Assembly: GCF_032399705.1 (NCBI RefSeq)
Contig: NZ_CP135922.1
Coordinates: 3,100,001 to 3,164,000, forward strand
DNA length: 64,000 nt
From: Paenibacillus sp. BIC5C1
GTDB lineage: Bacteria > Bacillota > Bacilli > Paenibacillales > Paenibacillaceae
Reading direction: 5' to 3'
The notes beneath the pieces were generated by a model. It worked only from the letters and a program-made list of their open reading frames with translations. It was not told the origin of the DNA and did no database searches. The position numbers and the translations under genes are program-made. Positions 9,331 to 17,684 of the stretch are shown piece by piece; within the stretch, counting starts at the first letter, position 1; each line of letters starts with the position of its first letter.

Positions 9331-10089
9331 GTGGGTATTGAGAAATCACAACCGTTACGAAGCAAATGGCTTAAAACAAAGCAGCTTATCAATAATGACT
9401 CAATAAAACCGTTCATACCTGATACACAAAAGTTTAACAAGGTGAATCTAAAATCTATGATAGCCAGATATGGGATGTTATATATCAAGCCTGAAATAGG
9501 AACCCATGGAATGGGCGTAATAAGGGCTGAGATGAAAAATCAACAGGATTTTGCGTATCAGATAAATCAAAAGCGTCTGACGTTCAATAGCTTCGATTCG
9601 TTCCATAAAAGTCTTGCACATGTTGTAAATCAGAGAAGCTATCTTATTCAGAGAGGGATTCATCTGCTAAAACACAATAAAAGGCGCTTTGATATCCGCG
9701 TCATGGTGCAGTTAAGCCCAAAACAGCTGTGGGAAGCAACGGGGGTCATTGGCCGACTTGCACATCCCCAAAAAATAGTAACCAATTATCATAACGGCGG
9801 TCAGCCAGTGGATATTCACAAACTACTGGAATCTCACGTATCCGCCAAGCGCAGCAAAGAACTGATTCAGGAAATGAATGAGCTTGGTGTTGTGATCGCT
9901 CGTCATATGAATAAGAAATACACGCGATTGAAGGGAATTGGCGTGGATATTGGACTGGATCAAAGTCTGAAACCTTGGGTCATTGAAGTGAATGCCAAGC
10001 CGGACCCTTATATATTTAATCAATTAAAAGACAAGACGATGTATCGCAAGGTAATCCGGTACTTCCGTTACACAGATCATAAGCCATAA
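9331..10089 (+). CDS. YheC/YheD-like ATP-grasp protein
   Basis: 252 residues, starting at GTG 9331 after CAGGAGGA. The ATP-grasp signature is visible: nucleotide-binding loop YIKPEIGTHGMGVIRAE (about residues 50-66), a basic strand RFDIRVMVQ (about 118-126) and the metal-binding end GIGVDIGLDQ...PWVIEVNAKPDP (about 205-228). Members of this family (YheC/D of Bacillus) are found with the spore coat. They are presumed ATP-dependent carboxylate-amine ligases, but substrates are not established. It is smaller than YheC/D (about 360-450 residues) because the N-terminal part is reduced. It is a single gene flanked by terminators on both sides. Confidence 0.8.
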   Translation: MGIEKSQPLRSKWLKTKQLINNDSIKPFIPDTQKFNKVNLKSMIARYGMLYIKPEIGTHGMGVIRAEMKNQQDFAYQINQKRLTFNSFDSFHKSLAHVVNQRSYLIQRGIHLLKHNKRRFDIRVMVQLSPKQLWEATGVIGRLAHPQKIVTNYHNGGQPVDIHKLLESHVSAKRSKELIQEMNELGVVIARHMNKKYTRLKGIGVDIGLDQSLKPWVIEVNAKPDPYIFNQLKDKTMYRKVIRYFRYTDHKP

Positions 10090-10141
10090 AATCTTCAACC
10101 TAACTTTGGACATCCTTGATTTCGAACGGTTACATGCAGCG

Positions 10142-10184
10142 AAAGCTTCCTATTATCACGAATTGGTGAGCAGGAAGCTTTTTT
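10142..10184 (+). terminator. Rho-independent terminator after the ATP-grasp gene
   Basis: AAAGCTTCCT pairs with AGGAAGCTTT across a 20-base loop, followed by a T run. Confidence 0.85.
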
Positions 10185-10216
10185 GCTTGTTTTCTTAAGA
10201 AGGTCATTCTGATTCA

Positions 10217-10246
10217 TGTCGTAATTTTATATAGTTATTGTCGTAA
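10217..10246 (+). promoter_or_regulatory. Paired direct repeats TGTCGTAA, candidate AraC-type operator
   Basis: TGTCGTAA occurs at 10217-10224 and again at 10239-10246, start-to-start 22 bp, about two helical turns. Direct half-sites at this spacing are typical of AraC-family binding, and an AraC gene is the second gene of the operon below. No clear -35/-10 pair could be assigned. Confidence 0.3.
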
Positions 10247-10326
10247 GTTCCTATTAAAATTAGATCAGGTCTGTGTTAATTTATAGTTAGATGTCAGAAT
10301 ATCATATAGTATGGAGGTTAATCATA

Positions 10327-11331
10327 GTGACCATTCGAATAGGTAAAATAAGCTTATGGCACGTACATGCCTGGGATTATATTAAACAGGCTCAGGAGCA
10401 CGAAGATACGGTGATGGCTGCTGTATGGGATGAAGATGCCAAGCGTGGACAGGAAGCTGCTGAACGTCTGAATGTACCATTCTATGCTTCGCTTGAAGAT
10501 ATGCTGGCACAGGACAACATCGATGCCGTCATTGTAGATGCACCGACACGTCTTCACGAAGAAGTGATTACTGCTGCTGCAAAAGCGGGCAAACACATTT
10601 TTACAGAGAAAGTTATCGCTTCAACTATTAAAGAAGTAAATACAATCATTTCGGATGTACAGGATAACGGAGTGAAAATGACGGTTTCTTTACCGCGTTT
10701 GAACGATGGATATACATTAACGATTCAAGATGTTTTGAACCAAGGACTACTTGGTAAGGTAACTTATGTTCGTGTGCGTCTATCGCATAACGGTGCGATT
10801 GCCAATTGGTTGCCTGAGCATTTTTACGATCTAAAAGATTGTCAGGGAGGGGCACTAATTGACCTCGGTTGTCATCCGATGTATCTGACGAATCTGTTCC
10901 TGGGTCAAGAAGTGACAGGTGTTAATGCTAATTTTGGATATGTTACTGGAAAAGAAGTGGAAGATAATGCGGTAGCTACCTTACTTACGGATTCCGGAGC
11001 GATCGGTGTGGTCGAGGCTGGATTTGTGAACAGTCATTCGCCGTTTGCGATAGAAGTGCATGGTACGGAGGGTACACTGTTATACGGAACACCGGACGAT
11101 AAGCTATTGATTCGCACGAATGTTGGTTCAGATCAACAGAAAGAATGGACGGAAATTCCTTTGCTGGACAGAAGAGAAAGCGCATTCAGCCAGTGGGTAT
11201 CCCATATTCAAAATAATACGAGTGCTACCGAGAATTTGCAGACGGCTACTCAGTTAACTCGCCTGATGGAGGCGGCCAACCTTTCTGCGAAGGAAGGGCG
11301 CAAAATCTCCTTGAAGGAGTTACAGGGATAG
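10327..11331 (+). CDS. Gfo/Idh/MocA-family oxidoreductase, variant nucleotide loop
   Basis: I place the start at GTG 10327, which has GGAGG 9 bases upstream (10313-10317); the in-frame codon at 10291 precedes the ribosome site. 334 residues. The protein aligns by pattern with the family: Rossmann half with DAVIVDAPTRLHEE and AGKHIFTEK, then a substrate half with GGALIDLGCHPMY. Two family hallmarks are altered: the N-terminal glycine loop GxGxxG reads IGKISLWHVHAW, and the EKP motif reads EKV. It may still bind NAD(P) weakly or in another mode. The substrate is probably a sugar or cyclitol derivative. It is followed after 19 bases by the AraC gene and then a canonical paralogue, so the three form one operon. 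Confidence 0.8.
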   Translation: MTIRIGKISLWHVHAWDYIKQAQEHEDTVMAAVWDEDAKRGQEAAERLNVPFYASLEDMLAQDNIDAVIVDAPTRLHEEVITAAAKAGKHIFTEKVIASTIKEVNTIISDVQDNGVKMTVSLPRLNDGYTLTIQDVLNQGLLGKVTYVRVRLSHNGAIANWLPEHFYDLKDCQGGALIDLGCHPMYLTNLFLGQEVTGVNANFGYVTGKEVEDNAVATLLTDSGAIGVVEAGFVNSHSPFAIEVHGTEGTLLYGTPDDKLLIRTNVGSDQQKEWTEIPLLDRRESAFSQWVSHIQNNTSATENLQTATQLTRLMEAANLSAKEGRKISLKELQG

Positions 11332-11350
11332 GGTATTGGGAGGTGCCGCA

Positions 11351-12274
11351 TTGAGCCGATATCCTTTTGAGAAGATGCTTGAACGACAGGATATCCTGGA
11401 AAGGCTGGATGTCTCGATTCTGTGGGGGCACTACGAAATACGCGTACTGCGATTTCATCTGACTTCTTTTCCAGCAGGCAGAATCGTTGATTTTCATAAC
11501 CATGCAGAATTCGAGTTACATTTCATCCCTAGAGGGAAAGGGAAAGTCATTCTGGGGGATGAGATGCATCCGCTCTCTGAAGGCATGCTGTATTTAACGG
11601 GCCCGGGTCTTGTTCATTATCAGGAGGCGGATTCACAAGAGGCCATGGATGAATTATGCCTACACGTGGATATCATCGAACATCCCAGAGAGGGTGTAGA
11701 TCCGTGGGAGGCAGCAGAATCAGAGGAAACGATCGAAAAGCTTAGAACACTTCCGCTTGTTCCGGTACATGATTATCATCGCGCCATGAATTGCTTCTTG
11801 GAAGCCTATGAGGCTTGTGACCGAAAACTGATCGGATATTACACGTCTATTAAGCAGCAGGTAATCAGTATTCTGCTGAAGACTGTCCGAGCCTACGATA
11901 TCGGAGGAAATCGGGCGGAAGCTCCCGTGCGAGACATGTCGGTGTACAGGTACGATTATGCCATTCAGTATATGGAGGCAAATCATCCTTCGGCAGTAAC
12001 GCTGGAGAATGTAGCGGAGAAGCTGCATATTAGCAGCAGACAACTGCAACGCATCTTTTATCAGGTTCAACCGGAAATGCCTTTCAGCCGTGTGTTGGAG
12101 GATATCCGCCTGCGCGCGGTATGCCGCAATCTGGAAGAAAGTAATGTTTCCATCGAGCAAATTGCCCTGGCTTCAGGGTTTACCAATGCGAATTATTTGC
12201 ATGCTGTTTTTCGCAAGCGTCTGGGGATGACCCCATCGGCTTTCCGTAAAATGAAACAACCAAACCAAAAGTGA
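11351..12274 (+). CDS. AraC-family transcriptional regulator with N-terminal cupin
   Basis: TTG 11351 follows GGGAGGTG (11338-11345), so it is preferred over the in-frame codon at 11336. 307 residues. The N-terminal cupin sensor contains VDFHNHAEFELHFIPRGKGKVIL, the usual sugar-binding beta barrel of this family. The C-terminal 100 residues hold two helix-turn-helix units (ENVAEKLHISSRQLQRIFYQ and IEQIALASGFTNANYLHAVFRK). It sits between two oxidoreductase genes and probably controls this operon in response to a carbohydrate-like ligand, perhaps through the direct repeats at 10217-10246. Confidence 0.85.
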   Translation: MSRYPFEKMLERQDILERLDVSILWGHYEIRVLRFHLTSFPAGRIVDFHNHAEFELHFIPRGKGKVILGDEMHPLSEGMLYLTGPGLVHYQEADSQEAMDELCLHVDIIEHPREGVDPWEAAESEETIEKLRTLPLVPVHDYHRAMNCFLEAYEACDRKLIGYYTSIKQQVISILLKTVRAYDIGGNRAEAPVRDMSVYRYDYAIQYMEANHPSAVTLENVAEKLHISSRQLQRIFYQVQPEMPFSRVLEDIRLRAVCRNLEESNVSIEQIALASGFTNANYLHAVFRKRLGMTPSAFRKMKQPNQK

Positions 12275-12286
12275 GGGTGATTAGAT

Positions 12287-13384
12287 ATGAGTAAAACGTA
12301 TCGTGTAGGGATTATTGGCTGTGGCGGGATTGCAAACGGCAAACATCTGCCAAGTCTGAGCAGGCTTGATAATGTTGAACTGGTTGCTTTTTGCGATATC
12401 GTTCAGGAACGTGCCGAAGAAGCCAAAGAAAAGTATGGTAGTGCCGAAGCACAGGTATACACGGATTATCAAGAATTACTTCAGGATGCGACAATTGATA
12501 TTGTTCATGTTCTTACGCCAAATATCTCTCACGCAGAGATTTCGATTGCTGCACTGGAATCCGGAAAACACGTTATGTGTGAAAAACCAATGGCCAAGAC
12601 TTCTGCTGAAGCGCAAAAAATGCTTGAAGCAGCGGAGCGTACTGGTAAAAAACTGACTATCGGATACAATAACCGTTTCAGAGAAGACAGCTTATACCTG
12701 AAGCAGATGTGTGAAGCTGGCGAACTGGGTTCGATTTACTTTGCCAAAGCACATGCGATTAGAAGAAGAGCGGTACCGACTTGGGGTGTTTTCCTTGATG
12801 AGGAGAAACAAGGCGGCGGACCGTTGATTGACATCGGTACACACGCACTTGACCTGACACTCTGGATGATGGATAACTATCAACCGAAGGTTGTTCTGGG
12901 CACAACGTATCACGAGCTTTCACAAAGAGAAAATGCAGCCAATGCATGGGGCCCTTGGGACCCGGAGAAATTCTCGGTTGAAGATTCCGCTTTTGGTATG
13001 ATCGTAATGGAGAATGGCGCGACAATTATGCTGGAGTCCAGCTGGGCGCTCAATTCACTGGATGTGGATGAAGCGAAATGCAGCTTGAGCGGAAGCGAAG
13101 CGGGTGCGGATATGAAGAATGGTTTGCGCATCAATGGTGAGAAATTCAGCCGTTTGTACACCAACGAAATTGAACTGAGTGCAGGCGGTGTCGCTTTCTA
13201 CGATGGGAAGAGTGAAAGTGCACCGGATGTAGAGATGAGAAAGTGGATCGAAGCGATCGATAAAGATCTGGAGCCGGTTGTAACACCTAAACAGGCTTTG
13301 GTAGTTTCACAGATCCTGGAGGCACTCTATGAGTCTGCTCGCACAGGTAAAGCCGTTTACATGAACGAATCCAATCAAGCCTAG
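12287..13384 (+). CDS. Gfo/Idh/MocA-family oxidoreductase
   Basis: 365 residues, starting 12 bases after the AraC stop with GAGGGTGA as ribosome site. The Rossmann loop is canonical (VGIIGCGGIANGKH, residues 7-20). The catalytic-region motif is also canonical (HVMCEKPMAKT, about residues 92-102), with GGGPLIDIGTHALDLTLWMM further on, carrying the conserved Asp and His of the active site. The enzyme oxidises or reduces a hydroxyl on a sugar, inositol or amino-sugar using NAD(P); the precise substrate is unknown. It is the last gene of the three-gene operon, whose terminator has been split by the IS element that follows. Confidence 0.9.
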   Translation: MSKTYRVGIIGCGGIANGKHLPSLSRLDNVELVAFCDIVQERAEEAKEKYGSAEAQVYTDYQELLQDATIDIVHVLTPNISHAEISIAALESGKHVMCEKPMAKTSAEAQKMLEAAERTGKKLTIGYNNRFREDSLYLKQMCEAGELGSIYFAKAHAIRRRAVPTWGVFLDEEKQGGGPLIDIGTHALDLTLWMMDNYQPKVVLGTTYHELSQRENAANAWGPWDPEKFSVEDSAFGMIVMENGATIMLESSWALNSLDVDEAKCSLSGSEAGADMKNGLRINGEKFSRLYTNEIELSAGGVAFYDGKSESAPDVEMRKWIEAIDKDLEPVVTPKQALVVSQILEALYESARTGKAVYMNESNQA

Positions 13385-13393
13385 AATGAATTT

Positions 13394-13407
13394 AAAAACC
13401 CTTTGTC
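13394..13407 (+). terminator. 5' arm of a rho-independent terminator interrupted by the IS element
   Basis: The run AAAAACCCTTTGTC stops at the left IS boundary. Its partner arm GGACAGAGGGTTTTTT is found beyond the right IS end at 14723-14738. Removing the element and one copy of TGTC restores a 15-bp stem with a single G-U pair, a 9-base loop and a T run. Confidence 0.8.
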
Positions 13408-13491
13408 TGGTATTATCCCCTTTAAGTAGACACTTGAAAAAACCTTCATGTTATCATGAGGGTTCAAGTGACACTTGGAGGGGATATTTTT

Positions 13492-13812
13492 ATGGCCAAA
13501 AAAGGACAAACATTTCAGACGTATACCGAAGAGTTTAAATTGAATGCAGTTAGATCCTATGTCGAAGGTTCTTCAAGTTACAAAGTGGTCGCTGATCGCG
13601 AAGGAATTCGAAACTGTTCACAACTGAAGGTGTGGGTAAAAAAATGGAAAAACGGGGAAGTGTTTGATGAGCGAAAAAACAATGTTCCGAATCCAATGAA
13701 AGGACGTCCTCGTACTGCCTTTAGCAGTGTAGAAGAAGAACGGGATTACCTTCAAGCACAGGTGGATTATTTAAAAAAGCGGTATCCAAATCTAGTAAAG
13801 GAGAAGCGCTGA
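13492..13812 (+). CDS. IS3-family transposase OrfA (HTH protein)
   Basis: 106 residues from ATG 13492, with GGAGGGG 8 bases upstream. It has a helix-turn-helix that binds the IS ends (TYTEEFKLNAVRSYVEGSSS and the following SYKVVADREGI) and a C-terminal heptad-like segment (YLQAQVDYLKK). It contains the slippery heptamer A-AAA-AAG at 13773-13779, read in the zero frame as L-K-K, where ribosomes can slip back one base to enter orfB. Unslipped translation ends at 13812 and gives the short OrfA, which in this family usually regulates transposition. Confidence 0.9.
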   Translation: MAKKGQTFQTYTEEFKLNAVRSYVEGSSSYKVVADREGIRNCSQLKVWVKKWKNGEVFDERKNNVPNPMKGRPRTAFSSVEEERDYLQAQVDYLKKRYPNLVKEKR

Positions 13813-14672
13813 GCCAACGGGAGAACTACGATATCATAGACGAATTGCGCTGCTCGCATGGCATTACACGCCTATTATCGATTACAGGAATACCCCGTTC
13901 CAGTTACTACAAATGGCGAGCAACACAGCCGCAGCGAGACGCAAGACAAGACCGTGAGCGTGAGATCAAAGAACACATGATGGCTATTCATTTTGCAAAC
14001 CGAGAGTTTGGTTATCCTCGCATGACAACGGCGTTGTGGGAGGCTGGTCTGAACGTTAATCACAAGAAAGTATGGCGAATCATGCGGGAACTATCGATCC
14101 AATCGGTAATTCGTAAGAAGCGGAAGAAGTCCAGCTATACGCCATCTGTGATTTATCCGAATCGCCTGAAGCGCCAGTTTCATGCGACAGCACCCCAGCA
14201 AAAAATGGTGACGGATATTACCTATATTCCGAATGGAAGTACATTTGTTTACCTGTCCGTGATTCAAGACCTGTTCAACAATGAGATTGTAGCTTGGCAG
14301 TTGTCTAAACGGAACGATGTTCAGCTCGTATTGGATACGGTGGAACAATGGACACAAAAAAGAGACGTTTCAGAAGCCGTGCTCCATTCGGATCAGGGCT
14401 TCCAATACACGTCTCAGGCGTACAACACACGATTAAAAGCATTCGGCGTGAAGGGCAGCCACTCTCGCAAAGCAACCTGCCTAGATAACGCATGCATCGA
14501 ATCCTTCTTTTCGCATCTCAAGACAGAGAAGCTGTACCTTAACCAGTGTAATTCAGAAGTAGAGATTCGACAAGCCGTGGAAGATTATATGTACAATTAC
14601 AACTACCGACGCTTTCAAGCCAAACTCAAACAGCGCGCACCGATTGAATATCGATGCGCACTGGCAGCATAG
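13779..14672 (+). CDS. IS3-family transposase OrfB, DDE catalytic part, made as OrfAB by -1 frameshifting
   Basis: The -1 frame is open from the slippery site through to 14672. A slip at A-AAA-AAG joins 96 OrfA residues to 297 from this frame, giving a 393-residue transposase. The joint reads LKK then AVSKSSKGEALSQREN, which matches the usual IS3 linker. The integrase core has all three acids: Asp in MVTDITYIP, Asp in VLHSDQGFQY and Glu in NACIESFFSHLK. A TTG at 13845 could give free OrfB, but no good ribosome site precedes it. No stop or deletion interrupts the gene, so the element looks active. Confidence 0.9.
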   Translation, partial: AVSKSSKGEALSQRENYDIIDELRCSHGITRLLSITGIPRSSYYKWRATQPQRDARQDREREIKEHMMAIHFANREFGYPRMTTALWEAGLNVNHKKVWRIMRELSIQSVIRKKRKKSSYTPSVIYPNRLKRQFHATAPQQKMVTDITYIPNGSTFVYLSVIQDLFNNEIVAWQLSKRNDVQLVLDTVEQWTQKRDVSEAVLHSDQGFQYTSQAYNTRLKAFGVKGSHSRKATCLDNACIESFFSHLKTEKLYLNQCNSEVEIRQAVEDYMYNYNYRRFQAKLKQRAPIEYRCALAA

Positions 14673-14722
14673 CTTTTTTTATCTGTCTACTTGACAGGGG
14701 TAAGACCATGTCCTGATCTTGA

Positions 14723-14738
14723 GGACAGAGGGTTTTTT
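14723..14738 (+). terminator. 3' arm and T run of the IS-split terminator
   Basis: GGACAGAGGGTTTTTT complements the arm at 13394-13407 on the other side of the IS. On its own it cannot form the original hairpin unless the transcript runs through the whole element. Confidence 0.75.
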
Positions 14739-14829
14739 GGCCTTTTATACGCTATCGATTCGTCTATACCATTCTCTACTTCTGAACGTATGATGAAAAA
14801 ACATATTTGTGCAGAAAAGAGGGTATGTC

Positions 14830-15543
14830 ATGACAGCAAATAAAACGGGAAACGGTGTCTCTATTATAGTATGTACCAATCGGCCACAATTCTTTGACAA
14901 TATCCTGCAAAATTACAATCGACAGCGCTATAAGGCAAAAGAGCTAATCATCATTTTGAATCATGACAGCATGAATCTGCAATTATATCAAAATCGCGTT
15001 CGAAAACATGCAAATGTTAGCGTATATCAAGTACCAGAAAGCATATCGCTTGGACAAAGCCTGAATGCCGGGATTACCCGAGCCCGATTCCCGTTGATCG
15101 CCAAATTTGATGATGATGACTACTACTCGCCATTTTATTTGAAAGAACAAGTGAATGGACTAAAACGAACGAAAAGCGATATTGTGGGCAAACATTCATG
15201 TTTGGTTTACTTGGGTGCTTCAAAAACGCTGCTGGTGAGATCACCCAAAGAAAAGAATAAATATGTGGAATTTATACAAGGCGGCACACTTCTGTTCAAA
15301 AGGGAGATATTGAAGAAGGTTCGTTTCACGGATCGTTCCGTTGGAGAAGATGTAACCTTTCTAAGACAATGCAGAAAAAGAGGATTCAAAACCTATGCTA
15401 CGTCACCATATAACTATGTGTATCACCGGAGACAAAATAAAAAAAGTCATACCTGGAGAGCAGATGATAGCTTTTACCTGGAAGGAAGCAAACGGTTAGC
15501 AGTTACGGAAGATTTCAGATCATATGCAGATAAGGGATTATAG
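14830..15543 (+). CDS. Family 2 glycosyltransferase
   Basis: 237 residues from ATG 14830; AGAGGG lies 6 bases upstream, so the earlier GTG at 14809 is less likely. The GT-A fold is clear: VSIIVCTNRPQ at the N-terminus binds the nucleotide sugar, SLGQSLNAGITRA follows, and IAKFDDDDYYSP (about residues 90-101) is the metal-binding DXD region. GEDVTFLRQCRKRGF near the C-terminus resembles the catalytic ED motif. There is no membrane segment, so it acts in the cytoplasm or at the membrane surface on an unknown acceptor. It stands alone between the IS and a terminator. Confidence 0.85.
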   Translation: MTANKTGNGVSIIVCTNRPQFFDNILQNYNRQRYKAKELIIILNHDSMNLQLYQNRVRKHANVSVYQVPESISLGQSLNAGITRARFPLIAKFDDDDYYSPFYLKEQVNGLKRTKSDIVGKHSCLVYLGASKTLLVRSPKEKNKYVEFIQGGTLLFKREILKKVRFTDRSVGEDVTFLRQCRKRGFKTYATSPYNYVYHRRQNKKSHTWRADDSFYLEGSKRLAVTEDFRSYADKGL

Positions 15544-15560
15544 AGGGGATAATTCAAACT

Positions 15561-15599
15561 AAAAAGATGTGTCTGTCTAATGCAGATGCATCTTTTTTT
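15561..15599 (+). terminator. Rho-independent terminator after the glycosyltransferase
   Basis: AAAAAGATG pairs with CATCTTTTT, with TCTG/CAGA pairing inside, followed by a T run. Confidence 0.85.
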
Positions 15600-15652
15600 G
15601 TTTGGAAAACGGGCCGAGTTGAAAACTATTTATAAAATCATCAAAAAAAGTA

Positions 15653-15704
15653 TTGCATATCTGTTTAGTCGGAATTATATTAATGGTATAAGGTCTAGAC
15701 CATT
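15653..15704 (+). promoter_or_regulatory. Promoter and candidate GntR/FadR operator of the peptide operon
   Basis: TTGCAT (15653-15658) and TATATT (15676-15681) are 17 bases apart. Immediately after the -10 lies the dyad AATGGT (15682-15687) ... ACCATT (15699-15704), enclosing the perfect palindrome GGTCTAGACC (15692-15701). TGGT/ACCA half-sites are usual for FadR-group GntR regulators, and a repressor here would block initiation. The gene below encodes such a regulator, which suggests autoregulation. Confidence 0.55.
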
Positions 15705-15723
15705 TACAGATCGGAGTGTTCAC

Positions 15724-16473
15724 ATGTCCAGTACGTTTTCATTTCGTTTTGAAAAAGTATCTACCAAAAAGGTCAGTGAATTTATTAGAGAACAACTGGA
15801 GGAAGCCATCATACTAAAAGAATTAATGAGTGAAGAACAGCTTCCTTCTGAACGAGAATTGGCCGAGATTTTTAATGCGAGTCGCATTACGGTACGTGAG
15901 GCGTTATCCACGCTGGAAGACAAGGGTCTGATTGAGAAACGCGTGGGAGCTAAGGGTGGAACTTTTGTCTTGCCTTTGACAGCCAATTCTCATAAACGCA
16001 CAAGAGAAGAAATTAAACGGGATTGGGAACAGATGCTGAAAGTGTTTGAATACCGAACCATTATTGAGCCGGAAGCGGCTTTTCTGGCTGCTGAGCGGAT
16101 TACTGCAGGCGAGCTTGAGCTGCTGGAAGCTTATATGGAGCAAAGCATTGAACCTCATTGTACAAGGGAATGGTTCCGGGCTCTGGATGTGAAGTTCCAT
16201 CTAACCATTGCCAAGGCTTCTGGGAATCCTTACTGTGAGGCCGCTGTGAGACAGATCAGAACAAAAATTAATCCGGCATTGGATCTGATGCCATATGATG
16301 ACCGAATCCGCTCCGTCAATCATGGGATACATATGGAGATTCTTGAAGCACTGAAAGCACATGACAGTATCAAGTCCCGGGAAACAATGAAAAGACATAT
16401 TGAATTCTCGGCTGATGCGATCTATGCGCGACTGGTATCAGAATCGGATGATAAAAAAGGGGATGAGAACTAA
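15724..16473 (+). CDS. GntR-family (FadR subfamily) transcriptional regulator
   Basis: 249 residues from ATG 15724, preceded by GGAGTG. The winged HTH is at residues 12-80 (EQLPSERELAEIFNASRITVREALSTLEDKGLIEKRVGAKGG), with the standard GntR signature. The helical FCD ligand domain fills the rest: EYRTIIEPEAAFLAAER, then KFHLTIAKASGNPY and the C-terminal HMEILEALKAHD...MKRHIEFS, with Asp/His residues that bind a metal in many members. The stop overlaps the ATG of the M20 gene (TAATG), so it heads the operon and probably represses it until an acyl-amino acid or peptide signal is present. Confidence 0.88.
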   Translation: MSSTFSFRFEKVSTKKVSEFIREQLEEAIILKELMSEEQLPSERELAEIFNASRITVREALSTLEDKGLIEKRVGAKGGTFVLPLTANSHKRTREEIKRDWEQMLKVFEYRTIIEPEAAFLAAERITAGELELLEAYMEQSIEPHCTREWFRALDVKFHLTIAKASGNPYCEAAVRQIRTKINPALDLMPYDDRIRSVNHGIHMEILEALKAHDSIKSRETMKRHIEFSADAIYARLVSESDDKKGDEN

Positions 16474-17684
16474 TGGACCAATCACAACTATATCAACTCG
16501 CACAAGCATTGCAGCCCCAACTCATTGCCTGGCGGAGAGATTTTCATCGCCATCCGGAAATCGGCTATGAGGAGTTCAGAACGTCAGAGATCGTAGCCAA
16601 ACATTTGGAAAGCCTGGGTCTTGAAGTAACGCGCAATGTCGGAAAAACCGGAGTGGTAGGTTTGCTGAGGGGAGAGACTGAGGGCCCCACGTTTGCACTT
16701 CGGGCAGATATGGACGCATTGCCTATACAGGATCAGAAGTCGGCTGAGTACAGTTCCCAAGTAGAAGGCAAGGCGCATCTGTGCGGGCACGACGCCCATA
16801 CAACCATTCTGATGGGAGCGGCTGAGCTGCTAACGAGCCTCGGCCGACCGAAGTCGGGCAACATCAAATTTGTGTTCCAGCCTGCGGAGGAAGGATTGGC
16901 AGGTGCACGTGCCATGATTCAGGATGGAGTACTTGAAAATCCGAAGGTGGACGCGATCGCAGGACTGCATATGACTCCAGGACAAGATACGGGTACCGTC
17001 GGGGTAAGCAAAGGCGTAGCGTTTGCTTCGGCAGACCGTCTGGTAATTCGGGTACTTGGCAAGGGTGGACATGCTGCGAGGCCGCATGAAGGTATCGATG
17101 CCATTGCTGTATCTGCTCAGGTCATCACTGCACTACAGAATCTGGCTAGTCGTATGGTAGACCCGCTGGAGCCTGTTGTGGTAACGATTGGTAAAATCAC
17201 CGGGGGCTACATGGGAACAGCAATTGCACCGGAGGTTGAGATGATCGGCACGGTTCGAACACTCTCTCCAGCCATTCGTGAACGCATGCCAGCCTTGATT
17301 GAACAGGTCGTAAGTGGGGTGTGCAGTTCGTTCGGGGCTGGTCACGAGGTCATCTATGGCGATGGTTACCCCGTAGTGGTTAACGATCTGGGTATGGTTG
17401 ACCTGCTGACGGAGACCGTTGACGGACTCGAATGGGCGAAGGGATGGAGCAGTATTCCACCATCCACGGGTGGAGAAGATTTCGCATTCTATTGTGAACA
17501 GATTCCGGGTGTTTTCTTCCGATTGGGTTCAGGAAACGAGGAAGAGCGAACTCGTTATCCGCTTCACCATCCGATGTTCGATCTGGATGAGGCGGTCATG
17601 CCATATGGTGTGGGCATGCTGTCCGCCGTAGCGCTTGAATTTTTGGCAAGACACACAACTTCTGAGGGGGAGCATGGAAAATGA
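16473..17684 (+). CDS. M20-family N-acyl amino acid amidohydrolase
   Basis: 403 residues, a normal length for the hippurate/N-acetyl-amino-acid hydrolase group. The N-terminal WRRDFHRHPEIGYEEFRTSE, the metal-binding LRADMDALPI and LCGHDAHTTILMGAAELL (with the Cys and two His ligands) and PAEEGLAGARAMI (catalytic Glu) are all intact, as is the C-terminal STGGEDFAFY. The lid domain begins near GKGGHAARPHEG. It is a cytosolic dinuclear metal enzyme that removes acyl groups from amino acids or short peptides. Its GTG/ATG context overlaps both neighbours, which indicates translational coupling within the peptide operon. Confidence 0.9.
   Translation: MDQSQLYQLAQALQPQLIAWRRDFHRHPEIGYEEFRTSEIVAKHLESLGLEVTRNVGKTGVVGLLRGETEGPTFALRADMDALPIQDQKSAEYSSQVEGKAHLCGHDAHTTILMGAAELLTSLGRPKSGNIKFVFQPAEEGLAGARAMIQDGVLENPKVDAIAGLHMTPGQDTGTVGVSKGVAFASADRLVIRVLGKGGHAARPHEGIDAIAVSAQVITALQNLASRMVDPLEPVVVTIGKITGGYMGTAIAPEVEMIGTVRTLSPAIRERMPALIEQVVSGVCSSFGAGHEVIYGDGYPVVVNDLGMVDLLTETVDGLEWAKGWSSIPPSTGGEDFAFYCEQIPGVFFRLGSGNEEERTRYPLHHPMFDLDEAVMPYGVGMLSAVALEFLARHTTSEGEHGK

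Larger units (their letters stand above)
13408..14708 (+). mobile_element. Intact IS3-family insertion sequence, 1301 bp
   Basis: The ends are imperfect inverted repeats of about 25 bp: left TGGTATTATCCCCT-TTAAGTAGACA, right (reverse complement) TGGTCTTA-CCCCTGTCAAGTAGACA, with the TG...CA ends usual for IS3. It carries orfA and a -1 frame orfB with an intact DDE triad. A hairpin just inside the left end (CTTGAA 13433-13438 with TTCAAG 13463-13468) lies upstream of the orfA ribosome site and may shield the transposase from outside transcription. The TGTC duplication and complete genes indicate a fairly recent insertion. Confidence 0.9.
13404..14712 (+). repeat. 4-bp target site duplication TGTC flanking the IS element
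   Basis: TGTC is present at 13404-13407 and at 14709-14712, directly outside the terminal inverted repeats. The length fits the 3-5 bp duplications made by IS3-family transposases. Confidence 0.75.
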
